Shown here: positions 29,486-37,955 of the stretch, one piece after another | How positions within the stretch are numbered: position 1 is the first letter of the stretch | How the letters are laid out: each line of letters starts with the position of its first letter | Assembly: GCA_039029135.1 (NCBI GenBank) | Contig: JBCCGT010000027.1 | Location: 1 to 64,000, forward strand | Direction: 5' to 3' | Source of the DNA: JALZVT01 sp039029135 | GTDB lineage: Bacteria; Pseudomonadota; Gammaproteobacteria; Pseudomonadales; Azotimanducaceae | DNA: 64,000 nucleotides | Program-made: the position numbers and the translations under genes | The notes under the pieces: generated by a model | Told to the model about the DNA's origin: nothing | Database searches by the model: none | Seen by the model: the letters and a program-made list of their open reading frames with translations, nothing else

Positions 29486-30853
29486 ATGGCGACACTCATC
29501 AGCGACCAGATCCTGGTCGACAGCGGCGCGCGGGAATCGGTGTACGAGCCGGCCTACCCGATGCTCGAGTCCAGCTTCGACCTGTGGAATCCCAATTCCT
29601 GGACCGACGGCCATCCATACGAGCTCTATGCGCGCATGCGCGACGAGGCGCCGGTCATGTGGTCGCGCTTCGCGCGCGGTGCGTCCAACTACTGGTCGGT
29701 GACGCGCTACGAGGACATCAAGGCCGTCGAGCAGAACACCGACGTGTTTTCGTCCCAGCGCGGCGGCATCAACATGGCCGTACCCCAGCGCAAGGACTGG
29801 AACCCGGAGATTCTGATCCGGGCGTCCATGGACAACCTGATCTGCATGGACGAACCGCAGCACATGCACATGCGCATCCAGCAGAAGAACTTCTTCATTC
29901 CGGCCTACGTCGCCAAGCTGCGCGAAAACGTCAGCCGCAAGGTGGAGTCGCTGCTCGACGACCTGGAGGCCCAGGGACCGGAGGCCGACTTCGTCGAGGT
30001 GTTCGCGAACCAGCTACCGCTATACACGCTGTGCGAGATGCTCGGCGTCGACGAGGAAGATCGCCAGCAGGTGATTCACTGGATGCACTACCTGGAGATG
30101 GCCGGGCAGTTCCTCGCGAACCCGTTTCGGACGTTCCTGAGCGAGCCGCTGTTTCCTTTTCGTTTTCGCCGAGTGGTCGAAGACATGTTCGCGTACGGCT
30201 CGCGCGTGATGGCCGACCGCCGGGCCAACCCGCGGGAGGATCTGCTAACGGTGATCGCGCAATCGCAGCTCGACAACGAGGAGCTGCAGCAGGAGTATCT
30301 CGACGGTTCTTGGCTGCTCATCATCTTCGCCGGCAACGACACCACCCGAAACTCGCTGTCGGGCACGATCAAGCTAATGACGGAGTTTCCCGATCAGCGG
30401 GCGATGGTGCTGGACGACCCGACGCTCATAAAGCCCATGACGGACGAGGCGCTGCGCCTGGTGTCGCCGGTGAAGCACATGCGACGCACCGCGCTGGCCG
30501 ACACGGAGCTAAACGGCCAGCGGATCGCCAAGGACGAAAAAGTTGTGATGTGGTACGGCGCCGCGAACCGCGATCCGAGCGTCTTTCCCGATCCGGATCG
30601 CTTCGACATGACGCGCAAGAACGTCGCGAAGCACCTCGCGTTCGGCTACGGCTCTCACAAGTGCCTGGGACAGCACGTGGCGCAGATGCAGCTACGCGTC
30701 GCGTACGAACAGATCTTCGCGCGGTTCCCAAACATCGAGTTCACGGGCGACATCAAGTACGCGCCGAATTCTCTGGTCAACGCCATCTCGCGCCTGCGCG
30801 TCAACCTGTACGGCCGCGGCAACCGCCGGCCCGTACAGGTGTCCGCGGGCTAG
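29486..30853 (+). CDS. Cytochrome P450
   Basis: 455 residues, soluble bacterial type. Heme loop FGYGSHKCLGQ with Cys393 as axial ligand, I-helix oxygen-binding AGNDTTRN, K-helix ExxR in DEALRLVSP. The stretches AGNDTTRNS, HMRRTALADTEL and KVVMWYGAANRDP resemble CYP153-type alkane/fatty-acid hydroxylases (from memory; family assignment tentative). No ferredoxin or reductase gene is adjacent, so electrons must come from partners elsewhere. Single gene, convergent with serA. Confidence 0.93.
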   Translation: MATLISDQILVDSGARESVYEPAYPMLESSFDLWNPNSWTDGHPYELYARMRDEAPVMWSRFARGASNYWSVTRYEDIKAVEQNTDVFSSQRGGINMAVPQRKDWNPEILIRASMDNLICMDEPQHMHMRIQQKNFFIPAYVAKLRENVSRKVESLLDDLEAQGPEADFVEVFANQLPLYTLCEMLGVDEEDRQQVIHWMHYLEMAGQFLANPFRTFLSEPLFPFRFRRVVEDMFAYGSRVMADRRANPREDLLTVIAQSQLDNEELQQEYLDGSWLLIIFAGNDTTRNSLSGTIKLMTEFPDQRAMVLDDPTLIKPMTDEALRLVSPVKHMRRTALADTELNGQRIAKDEKVVMWYGAANRDPSVFPDPDRFDMTRKNVAKHLAFGYGSHKCLGQHVAQMQLRVAYEQIFARFPNIEFTGDIKYAPNSLVNAISRLRVNLYGRGNRRPVQVSAG

Positions 30854-30874
30854 CACGGCGCGCAGTCGAGGTCG

Positions 30875-32044
30875 CTAGTCGGCCTCGAAGACGCGCACGC
30901 TGATCACGCTGTCGATCCCGCTCAGCGCGCTCAGCAGTTCCGGGGCCGGCGGCGCGTCGATATCGATGAGGTTGTACGCCACGCTGTCGCGCGACTGATT
31001 CAGCATGTCGATCACGTTGAGCTTGTGCGTCGCGAACAGGCTGGTGATGTCGCCCAGCGTGCCCGGCACGTTGCGGTTGGTGATCGCGAGACGGTAGCCC
31101 TCAGAACGCCGCAGGCGCACCCGCGGAAAGTTCACCGAATGCAGAATATTGCCGTCCTCCAGAAAGGCGCGCAGCAGGTCGGCCGCCATGATCGCGCAGT
31201 TTTCTTCGGCCTCGTTGGTGCTGGCGCCCAGATGCGGCAGCAGCCGGACGCCGGGGTGATCGATCAGGCCCGCGACCGGGAAATCCGCGACGTACATCCG
31301 CAGCCGATCTTCATCGAGCGCAGCGCGCAGCGCCTGCGCGTCGACGATCGGCTCGCGCGCGAAGTTCAGCAGCACCGAGCCCGGCTTGAAGGACTTCAGG
31401 GTTTCGGCGTTGATCAGCCCGCGGGTCGAATCCAGCAGCGGCACATGCAGCGTGACATAGTCCGCGCGGCCGAACAGGCTCTGCATGTTCTCCACTTTCT
31501 CGACTTCGCTCGGCAGCGCCCAGGCCGCCTCTACCGAGATGGCCGGGTCGTAGCCGATCACGTCCATGCCCATGTCGAGCCCTGCGCGCGCAACCTTCGA
31601 GCCGATCGCGCCAAGGCCCAGCACGCCCAGCGTCTTGCCGTGCAGCTCGGTGCCGCGAAAGCGTTTCTTCTGCGCCTCGACCTGCGCGTGCAGGTCGTCG
31701 CTAGCGTCCAGGGAGGCGACGTAGCGCATGCCGCCGAACAGGTCACGAGCGGCCATAAGCAAACCGGCGAGCACCAGCTCTTTGACCGAATTCGCGTTCG
31801 CGCCCGGCGTGTTGAACACCACGATGCCGCGCTCGGTGCAGGCATCGATCGGCACGTTGTTCACGCCGGCGCCGGCGCGCGCAACAGCACGGATGCTGGG
31901 CAACAGCTCTTCGGCTGACAGCGGATAGCTGCGGATCAAGAGCGCGTCGGGCTCGCCTATCTCGGTGCCGACTTCAAAGCGATCGCGCGGCAGCCGTTCG
32001 AGTCCGGCGAGAGCGATCTGGTTGTGCATGCGAATCTTGTTCAT
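30875..32044 (-). CDS. serA: D-3-phosphoglycerate dehydrogenase
   Basis: 389 residues. First enzyme of serine synthesis. NAD-binding motif GVLGLGAIGSKVA; catalytic Arg in LNFAREPIVD and His in LLPHLGAST; a C-terminal ACT domain (NRNVPGTLGDITSLFATHKL onward) for serine feedback. The substrate domain is short at its N-terminus and there is no intervening domain. serC, which uses its product, is in this window but not adjacent. murG lies 68 bp upstream on the same strand. Confidence 0.94.
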   Translation of the reverse strand: MNKIRMHNQIALAGLERLPRDRFEVGTEIGEPDALLIRSYPLSAEELLPSIRAVARAGAGVNNVPIDACTERGIVVFNTPGANANSVKELVLAGLLMAARDLFGGMRYVASLDASDDLHAQVEAQKKRFRGTELHGKTLGVLGLGAIGSKVARAGLDMGMDVIGYDPAISVEAAWALPSEVEKVENMQSLFGRADYVTLHVPLLDSTRGLINAETLKSFKPGSVLLNFAREPIVDAQALRAALDEDRLRMYVADFPVAGLIDHPGVRLLPHLGASTNEAEENCAIMAADLLRAFLEDGNILHSVNFPRVRLRRSEGYRLAITNRNVPGTLGDITSLFATHKLNVIDMLNQSRDSVAYNLIDIDAPPAPELLSALSGIDSVISVRVFEAD

Positions 32045-32112
32045 GGGTTCCCGTTAGTCATGGAAAATTGTTCAGCGTAAGCAATCGGCGCGCGTGCAGC
32101 GCTCGCGTCCGC

Positions 32113-33165
32113 TCAAACGCCCGCGAGCCCTTTAATCTCTGCGGCGATCAGCGCCGCGCTGTTCGGCAGCTCGAACGTCGCCAACCGCTCGCGGAGCTCC
32201 GGCGCGTCGTCGGCGATCCTGTTCACCTCGTCGGCCAGTCGGCGCGCGTTCAGGTCCGCCTGCTGCAGCACCCGCGCGTAGCCCTGGCGTTCGGCATAGG
32301 CGGCATTGTCGAGCTGATCGCCGCGACTGCCCGCGCTCGGCAGCGGCACGAGCAGCGTCGGCTTACGCAGGGCGAGCAGCTCGAACAGCGCGTTCGATCC
32401 GGCGCGCGAGACGACCACGTCCGCGGCGGCCAGCAGGTCGGCCCAGCCCTCGGCGACGTACTCGAGCTCGGTCATTCCTGCGTCGGGTGCCGCGTCCGCG
32501 CGCTTTCCGGCCCCACAGATCAACAGCAGATGCCAGCCGTCGAGCAGCGACGACGCTGCGCGCGTTGCCGCGTTCAGCGCCTCGGCGCCGAGGCTGCCGC
32601 CCGTAACCAGCAGCAGCCGCGTGCCCGGCTCCATGCCCAGGCGGCGACGGCCGGCCTGCGCGTCGCCGGCAAGCAGTTCGCCGCGCAGCGGCGCGCCGGT
32701 GTGCACGAGCCGGCCGGCGAAGCGCGCGGGTTGCGTCTGCGCGAAGCTGACGCAGAGCGTTTTGACGAACGGCAATGACAGCCGATTGGCGAGTCCAAGC
32801 GTCGCGTCGGATTCGTGCGCCACCACGGGAACGCGCCAGAGCCAGGCGGCGAAGACCACCGGAAACGCGACGAACCCACCCTTCGAGAATACTACGGCCG
32901 GACGTTCGCGACCGATCAGAACGAGCGCCTGCAAGATACCAAGCAAGACGCGCAGCACATCGACAACGTTGTGCCATGAAAAATAGCGCCGCAGCTTGCC
33001 CGCGCTGATGCCGCGATAGCGCAGCCCGCTCGGCTGGACGATCCGCTCCTCGAGGCCGCTGTTAGAACCAACGAACAACAGCTCGCAGCCGGCGAGTTCG
33101 CTCGCAACCGCGAGCGCTGGCGTGACGTGGCCACCGCTGCCCCCGCCCGTAATCAGAACTTTCAC
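32113..33165 (-). CDS. murG: MurG-type glycosyltransferase, second (MurG2-like) subtype
   Basis: 350 residues; GT-B fold that adds GlcNAc to lipid I to form lipid II at the inner membrane. Motifs: LITGGGSGGHVTPALA, ISAGKLRRYFSW, VFSKGGFVAFPV, AHESDATLGLANR, TGGSLGAEALN and SRAGSNALFELLAL. The SGKLRRYF and GSRGDQLDNA segments match, from memory, the second MurG of Bacillus cereus-group bacteria better than the division-cluster MurG. It lies outside any dcw cluster, so it is probably a paralogue. GTG at 33165 chosen; an in-frame GTG at 33192 adds 9 residues. Confidence 0.85.
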   Translation of the reverse strand: MKVLITGGGSGGHVTPALAVASELAGCELLFVGSNSGLEERIVQPSGLRYRGISAGKLRRYFSWHNVVDVLRVLLGILQALVLIGRERPAVVFSKGGFVAFPVVFAAWLWRVPVVAHESDATLGLANRLSLPFVKTLCVSFAQTQPARFAGRLVHTGAPLRGELLAGDAQAGRRRLGMEPGTRLLLVTGGSLGAEALNAATRAASSLLDGWHLLLICGAGKRADAAPDAGMTELEYVAEGWADLLAAADVVVSRAGSNALFELLALRKPTLLVPLPSAGSRGDQLDNAAYAERQGYARVLQQADLNARRLADEVNRIADDAPELRERLATFELPNSAALIAAEIKGLAGV

Positions 33166-33223
33166 CGCTAGGCCGCCCGTCTCGAGGAGCACTCGCGGCG
33201 GCTCGCGGACCGCAGCGCGCGCG

Positions 33224-33901
33224 TCACAGCCGCAGCGCCTTGCGTACGAAGGGCACGGTCAGCCGCCGCTGTTCGGCGAGCGCGGCGCGATCGAGGCGCG
33301 CGAGCACCGCCAACAGTTCGGGCAGCCCACGCCCGAGGCGCCGCAGGAGATAGGCGACGACCTCTTCGCCGAGATCCAGGCCGAGCCGGGCGGCGCGCTG
33401 ACGCAGCACGTGAACCCGATCGTCCTCGCTCAGTTCACTTAGCGTAAGGGCCTGCGCCCCGCGCACCCGCGAGCCCCAGTCCGCGGTAGCCGTCACAGCG
33501 CCGGCAGCCGGTGCTACGGCCGAGCAAACCAGCGGCGTATCTCCCGCGCGCAGAGACTGATACAGGCCAATCAGCGCGGCCTCCGCCGCGGGTGTGCCGT
33601 GCCAGCGATCCACATCGTCAATCAGCACCGCGTCGAAGGCGCTCAGCCCGTCGAGAGACGCGGCGGCGCTCGCCGCCGGCACGGCGGATGCTGGTACATA
33701 GACCAGCCGCCGCTTGGACGCGCCGCACAGGGCCTGCAGCAGATGCGACTTACCGCGGCCCGAAGGCGCCGCCAGCCAGACGAACACGCCGCCGGCAAGT
33801 GTTTGCAGCGCGTCAACGACGGCGCCGTTGGGGCCCGCAACGAAGGTCTCGAGCGTGAACTCGTCGCGCAGCTCGAATGGCAGTGGTAGCTGCGCGCTCA
33901 C
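33224..33901 (-). CDS. hda: DnaA regulatory inactivator Hda
   Basis: 225 residues, DnaA-like AAA+ protein that, bound to the DNA-loaded beta clamp, stimulates ATP hydrolysis by DnaA. The N-terminal clamp-binding motif QLPLPF (residues 4-9), the P-loop APSGRGKSHLLQAL, and Walker B AVLIDDVD are clear. There is no DNA-binding domain IV, as expected for Hda. GTG start overlapping the pgsA stop (GTGA). Confidence 0.92.
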   Translation of the reverse strand: MSAQLPLPFELRDEFTLETFVAGPNGAVVDALQTLAGGVFVWLAAPSGRGKSHLLQALCGASKRRLVYVPASAVPAASAAASLDGLSAFDAVLIDDVDRWHGTPAAEAALIGLYQSLRAGDTPLVCSAVAPAAGAVTATADWGSRVRGAQALTLSELSEDDRVHVLRQRAARLGLDLGEEVVAYLLRRLGRGLPELLAVLARLDRAALAEQRRLTVPFVRKALRL

Positions 33902-34458
33902 TGGCGGCCATGCCGCCAGGCGCGCGCGCCCCAGGTAACGACGTAGTCCGCGCCCGAGGCCACCCCCAGCACCGCGAGCACATAGAACAGGTGCGGATCG
34001 AGCACAAGGAGCGCCCAGTCGCTCAGCGGCGAGACCCGCAGCAGATGCAGTAGCACAAGCGACAGTGTGGCAATGGCGATCGCCGTGTTGGCCTTGGAGA
34101 GAAAGGTCGGGCGGAAGTTGGTCTTCTCGAACAGCGCCCGATACAGTGCCGCGCCCAGCAGAATGATCGCGTCGCGGGCGAGCACGATGATCCCGACCCA
34201 CAGCGGCACGTGCCCCTGCAGCATAAACACGATCATCAGCGCAGAGACCAGAAGCTTGTCCGCGATGGGGTCCAGCGCCACGCCCACGTCGCTGCTCCAG
34301 TCGTAGCGGCGCGCCAGCGCGCCGTCTATCGCATCAGAGACGCCGGCGATGACCGTCAGCAGCAGCGCGAGACCATAGCTTTCGCGCCACATCAGCAGCA
34401 CGATCGGTATGACCAGCAGAATACGAAAGATCGTGATGACATTCGGCAAATGGTGCAT
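33898..34458 (-). CDS. pgsA: CDP-diacylglycerol-glycerol-3-phosphate phosphatidyltransferase
   Basis: 186 residues, several membrane helices. The CDP-alcohol phosphatidyltransferase signature DG-x2-AR-x8-G-x3-D-x3-D is intact (IDGALARRYDW...GVALDPIADKLL). It starts MHHLPNVITIFRI, typical of PgsA. It makes phosphatidylglycerol phosphate in the inner membrane. It overlaps hda and begins 9 bp after the DUF2066 gene; purM/DUF2066/CDP-OH/hda is a conserved gammaproteobacterial group. Confidence 0.88.
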   Translation of the reverse strand: MHHLPNVITIFRILLVIPIVLLMWRESYGLALLLTVIAGVSDAIDGALARRYDWSSDVGVALDPIADKLLVSALMIVFMLQGHVPLWVGIIVLARDAIILLGAALYRALFEKTNFRPTFLSKANTAIAIATLSLVLLHLLRVSPLSDWALLVLDPHLFYVLAVLGVASGADYVVTWGARAWRHGRQ

Positions 34459-34467
34459 CGCGCACGC

Positions 34468-35640
34468 TCAGTCCTGCCAGCTGACCTGCAAAACGCCGGC
34501 GGGCGTAGACAGCACGGGCTCGGCGCCGAGCGGTACAGGCTGCGCTGTAACTGCCGTGGACAGCGGGTCACCGCTGCGCTCGATCGCCACGAGACGCGCA
34601 TCCACCGCCAATAGCTGCAGAAATTTGGCCGCATCGCTGCCGGTCGTCACGTCGACCAGCAGGCTAGAGCCGCGCAGCTCGCGGACCGCCACCTCGGATA
34701 CATAGCTGAGGCTGCCCAGGTACTTCAGCACGCCGCCATAGGCGGCGACGCTCGCGATGCCGGCGATCTCGAGCGCGAGCTGGCCGCCGCGGCCGCCGGC
34801 GACGGTGAACTGCGCCACCAGGGCATCGGCGATCATGTCCACGGGCGCGAGCGCGACGTTTGCGAGCCCTCCGGACAGCCGCAGCCGCTGAGGCCGCTCG
34901 CCCTGCTGCGCGGTCCAGCGAACCAACCAGTTGTCGTCGCCCAGAGACTCAACCCGACCGAGCAGGCTGATCTGCGCATCGTAGCGGGCACCGGCGCGGG
35001 CCAGCGCTTCTGGATCGCCACGCAGGGCAGCGCGCGCCGTGATGTTGGCCACGTCCACCGCATCGCCGCCGGGCAGCGTCATGGGCAGCCCGCGCCAGCG
35101 GCTGTGTGCCAGCAGCGCATCGGCCAGCGGATGCTGGGCGTCGCTGATCAGACGCTGCTCGCCGCCGTCGTCCTCCAGCAGCCACAGCACGACGCGCGGC
35201 CGATTGAGCGGCCATAGCGGTAGCGCGGCGGCCGCCTGCAGCCGCCGCAGGGCCGCGGGCACGAAGGTCACCTCGAGCTCAGTGATCGGCTGTCCCCAGT
35301 CGTCGAAGCGCTGGGTACGCACATAGCGGTATTGACTGAAATAGTCTTCCGGATTCGCGGTGGCCTTCGCGACCGGCGGCGAATCGGCAACGTCCGTGAG
35401 TCCCGTGAGCCGCGTGAGCATCACCCGCAGACCCTGTCCAGCCGCGGTGCGGCGATCTTCTGCGCTGCGGGAAGCGACCGGCACGTTGACCCGATAAAAA
35501 TTGTCGGGCAGCGCCGCCGCCGCCGATCCCGCGCCGAAGCTCAGGGCAATCACAAGCCACGTCAGCAGCCCCGTCAGGCAGGCGGCCAAGGGCGCGGCGA
35601 TCGGTGGCCAGCCCTGACTCGATCGAAGGCGCTGGGTCAT
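34468..35640 (-). CDS. DUF2066 exported protein
   Basis: 390 residues. The N-terminal hydrophobic segment (about 15-42, ending AGSAAAA) looks like a signal peptide or anchor. The domain starts at DNFYRVNVPVASRSAEDRR, typical of DUF2066, and includes LRVMLTRLTG and RPRVVLWLLEDDGG. Function unknown; the family is nearly always beside purM and hda in gammaproteobacteria. First gene of DUF2066-pgsA-hda, divergent from purM. Confidence 0.88.
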   Translation of the reverse strand: MTQRLRSSQGWPPIAAPLAACLTGLLTWLVIALSFGAGSAAAALPDNFYRVNVPVASRSAEDRRTAAGQGLRVMLTRLTGLTDVADSPPVAKATANPEDYFSQYRYVRTQRFDDWGQPITELEVTFVPAALRRLQAAAALPLWPLNRPRVVLWLLEDDGGEQRLISDAQHPLADALLAHSRWRGLPMTLPGGDAVDVANITARAALRGDPEALARAGARYDAQISLLGRVESLGDDNWLVRWTAQQGERPQRLRLSGGLANVALAPVDMIADALVAQFTVAGGRGGQLALEIAGIASVAAYGGVLKYLGSLSYVSEVAVRELRGSSLLVDVTTGSDAAKFLQLLAVDARLVAIERSGDPLSTAVTAQPVPLGAEPVLSTPAGVLQVSWQD

Positions 35641-35849
35641 GAAGTTTCCGGGGAGCGTTGCAACAGCCGCCTAGTTTAGCGCAAGCCCGGTCGCGGCCGC
35701 TGCGGCGGGCGCCGTCGGCCGGAGTCCGGTCTGAGCAGGCCAATCTGATAGACTCGCCGCCCTCGCGAGCGCCTGCCGGGCACCGCAGACGGCCCGATCC
35801 CGGGCGACATCGACCAGCGACTCGCAACTCGAAGAGGACACGCACAAGC

Positions 35850-36866
35850 ATGAGCAAGGCCCCGACGAACGGCCCGGGCAGGAGCCTTACCTATCGCGAC
35901 GCAGGCGTCGACATCGACGCCGGCAACGCGCTGATTGAGCGCATCGCGCCGGCCGCAGCGCGCACCCGGCGGCCAGAGATCCTGAGCGACGTCGGCGGCT
36001 TCGCAGCGCTCGCGCGCCTGCCCGAGAAGTACGAAGAGCCCGTGCTCGTCACGGGCACCGACGGGGTCGGCACCAAGCTCAAGCTCGCGATCGATCACGA
36101 CGCACACGACACGGTCGGCCAGGACCTGGTGGCAATGTGTGTCAACGACGTGCTGGTGACGGGCGCGGAGCCGTTTCTGTTTCTGGACTACTACGCCACG
36201 GCCGCCCTCGAGGTCGACGTCGCCGAGCGCGTCATCAAGGGCATAGCGGCCGCGTGTGAGCTAGCGGGCTGCGCCCTGGCCGGCGGAGAGACCGCGGAGA
36301 TGCCGGGCTTTTACAGTCGCGGCGACTACGATCTCGCGGGTTTTTGTATCGGCGTGGCGGAGCGAGCTCGCATCGTCGACGGCAAGCGCATACGGGCGGG
36401 CGACGTTCTGCTAGGACTGCCGTCGAGCGGCGCCCATTCCAACGGCTATTCCCTTATTCGCCGTGTCCTTGAACAGCAGGCGCTGAGCGCAAACGATCCG
36501 CTTGTCGAGCAGCTGCTGGCGCCGACCCGCATCTACGCCCGCTCGATACTCGCGCTGCAGGACGCGGTCACTATCAACGGCATGGCACACATCACCGGCG
36601 GCGGTCTGCCGGAAAACCTGCCGCGCATGTTTCCGCGCGATAGCGGGCTCGCCGCCGAGCTCGACTACGCGAGCTGGCAGCGGCCCGAGCTGTTCAGCTG
36701 GCTGCAGCAGGCCGGCAACATCGAAGAGGCAGAGCTGTTGCGCACGTTTAACTGCGGCATCGGTTTCGTCATCTGCGTTCGCGCCGAGGATGCGGACGCG
36801 GCAACCGCGGCGCTGAAGGCCGCCGGCGAAGCGCCTGTGCACATCGGCGAGGTCGTCCCAGTCTGA
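35850..36866 (+). CDS. purM: Phosphoribosylformylglycinamidine cyclo-ligase (AIR synthetase)
   Basis: 338 residues; closes the imidazole ring in purine synthesis using ATP. Family marks: SLTYRDAGVDIDAGNALI, LVTGTDGVGTKLKLA, LAGGETAEMPGFY, GLPSSGAHSNGYSLIR and HITGGGLPENLPR. The ATG at 35850 begins the conserved sequence; the frame upstream is not supported. purN, which usually follows purM in gammaproteobacteria, is absent: a dehalogenase-type gene comes next. Confidence 0.95.
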   Translation: MSKAPTNGPGRSLTYRDAGVDIDAGNALIERIAPAAARTRRPEILSDVGGFAALARLPEKYEEPVLVTGTDGVGTKLKLAIDHDAHDTVGQDLVAMCVNDVLVTGAEPFLFLDYYATAALEVDVAERVIKGIAAACELAGCALAGGETAEMPGFYSRGDYDLAGFCIGVAERARIVDGKRIRAGDVLLGLPSSGAHSNGYSLIRRVLEQQALSANDPLVEQLLAPTRIYARSILALQDAVTINGMAHITGGGLPENLPRMFPRDSGLAAELDYASWQRPELFSWLQQAGNIEEAELLRTFNCGIGFVICVRAEDADAATAALKAAGEAPVHIGEVVPV

Positions 36867-36983
36867 CCGGCTAGGCTTCTGCATCGGGGCGCGTCGGCGC
36901 GAGCCAGCAGCAATCCCGGCGGACAACAACACGACGACTGCGATAGGGTTCGGCTCGGGAGCTGAATCTGGGAGAGCCTCGCC

Positions 36984-37955
36984 GTGACCGAGTTCGTTCG
37001 CACCAGCGATGACAACTTCGCTGCGCTAACCGATTTCAACCATTCACCGAACTACCACGCGTGGCAGGACCTGCGCATGCACTACGTCGACGAGGGTCCG
37101 AAGGACGCACCCGTCGCGCTGCTGCTGCACGGCATGCCCACCTGGTCTTATCTGTATCGCGACATGATCCCGCCGCTGCTGGACGCCGGCTATCGCTGCA
37201 TCGCGCCCGATCACATGGGTTTCGGCCGCTCTGACAAACCGACCGACATTCACTGGTACACGATCGCGCGGCACACCGAAATCCTCAACTCGCTGATCGT
37301 CGCGCTCGACTTGAATCACATCACGCTGTTTTGCCAGGACTGGGGCGGGCCGACGGGCCTGGCGCAGGCCGCGATGCTGCCGCAGCGCTTCGATCATCTG
37401 GTGATCATGAACACCTGGCTGCATCACGACGAATACCGCTACTCCGAGGGCATAACGCGCTGGAACGCGGGCTGGCAGCCGGGCGGTCGGTTCGACCTGA
37501 AACAGCCCGATCTGGGCCTGATGATGTGCATGACGGCCGGGCTGATGTCCTTCGAGGAATTCAACGCCGCCTTTCGCGAAGGGGCGCAGGCCAATCTGAG
37601 CGGCGACGCCGCGACCATGTACGCCGGCTACAGCGCGCCCTATCGCGGCCTGCCGGATGCCGGGTTCAACGGCTTCCGGCGCTTTCCCTTGTCAATCCCG
37701 CTCGACAGCTATCACAACGGCAACGCCGCGGCGCAGGCGCTGCACTACCGGACGCTGCTCGACTGGAACAAGGGCTGCCACTTCATCTGGGGCACAACGG
37801 ACGATGTGTTCACCGAAGCGTGGGGACGCGACTGGGCGGGGCGCATGAACGCGCCCTTCGACGCCATCGCCGACGCCGGCCACTTTCTGCAGAACACCCA
37901 CGGCGCGCAGGTCGTTGAGCTGATGCTGAGCCGTCGCGCGGCCGCCGCGGGCTAG
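36984..37955 (+). CDS. Haloalkane dehalogenase (DhlA-like, alpha/beta hydrolase)
   Basis: 323 residues. Alpha/beta-hydrolase with the nucleophile Asp119 in CQDWGGP, adjacent halide-binding Trp120, oxyanion element HGMPTW, catalytic acid probably Asp273 (GTTDD) and His300 in IADAGHFLQ. This geometry (acid after strand 7, IADAGHF) matches Xanthobacter DhlA, subfamily HLD-I. It would hydrolyse a haloalkane to alcohol plus halide; the real substrate is unknown and non-dehalogenating hydrolases exist in the family. GTG start with a GGGAGAG ribosome site. The stop overlaps the convergent DUF3500 gene. Confidence 0.82.
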   Translation: MTEFVRTSDDNFAALTDFNHSPNYHAWQDLRMHYVDEGPKDAPVALLLHGMPTWSYLYRDMIPPLLDAGYRCIAPDHMGFGRSDKPTDIHWYTIARHTEILNSLIVALDLNHITLFCQDWGGPTGLAQAAMLPQRFDHLVIMNTWLHHDEYRYSEGITRWNAGWQPGGRFDLKQPDLGLMMCMTAGLMSFEEFNAAFREGAQANLSGDAATMYAGYSAPYRGLPDAGFNGFRRFPLSIPLDSYHNGNAAAQALHYRTLLDWNKGCHFIWGTTDDVFTEAWGRDWAGRMNAPFDAIADAGHFLQNTHGAQVVELMLSRRAAAAG

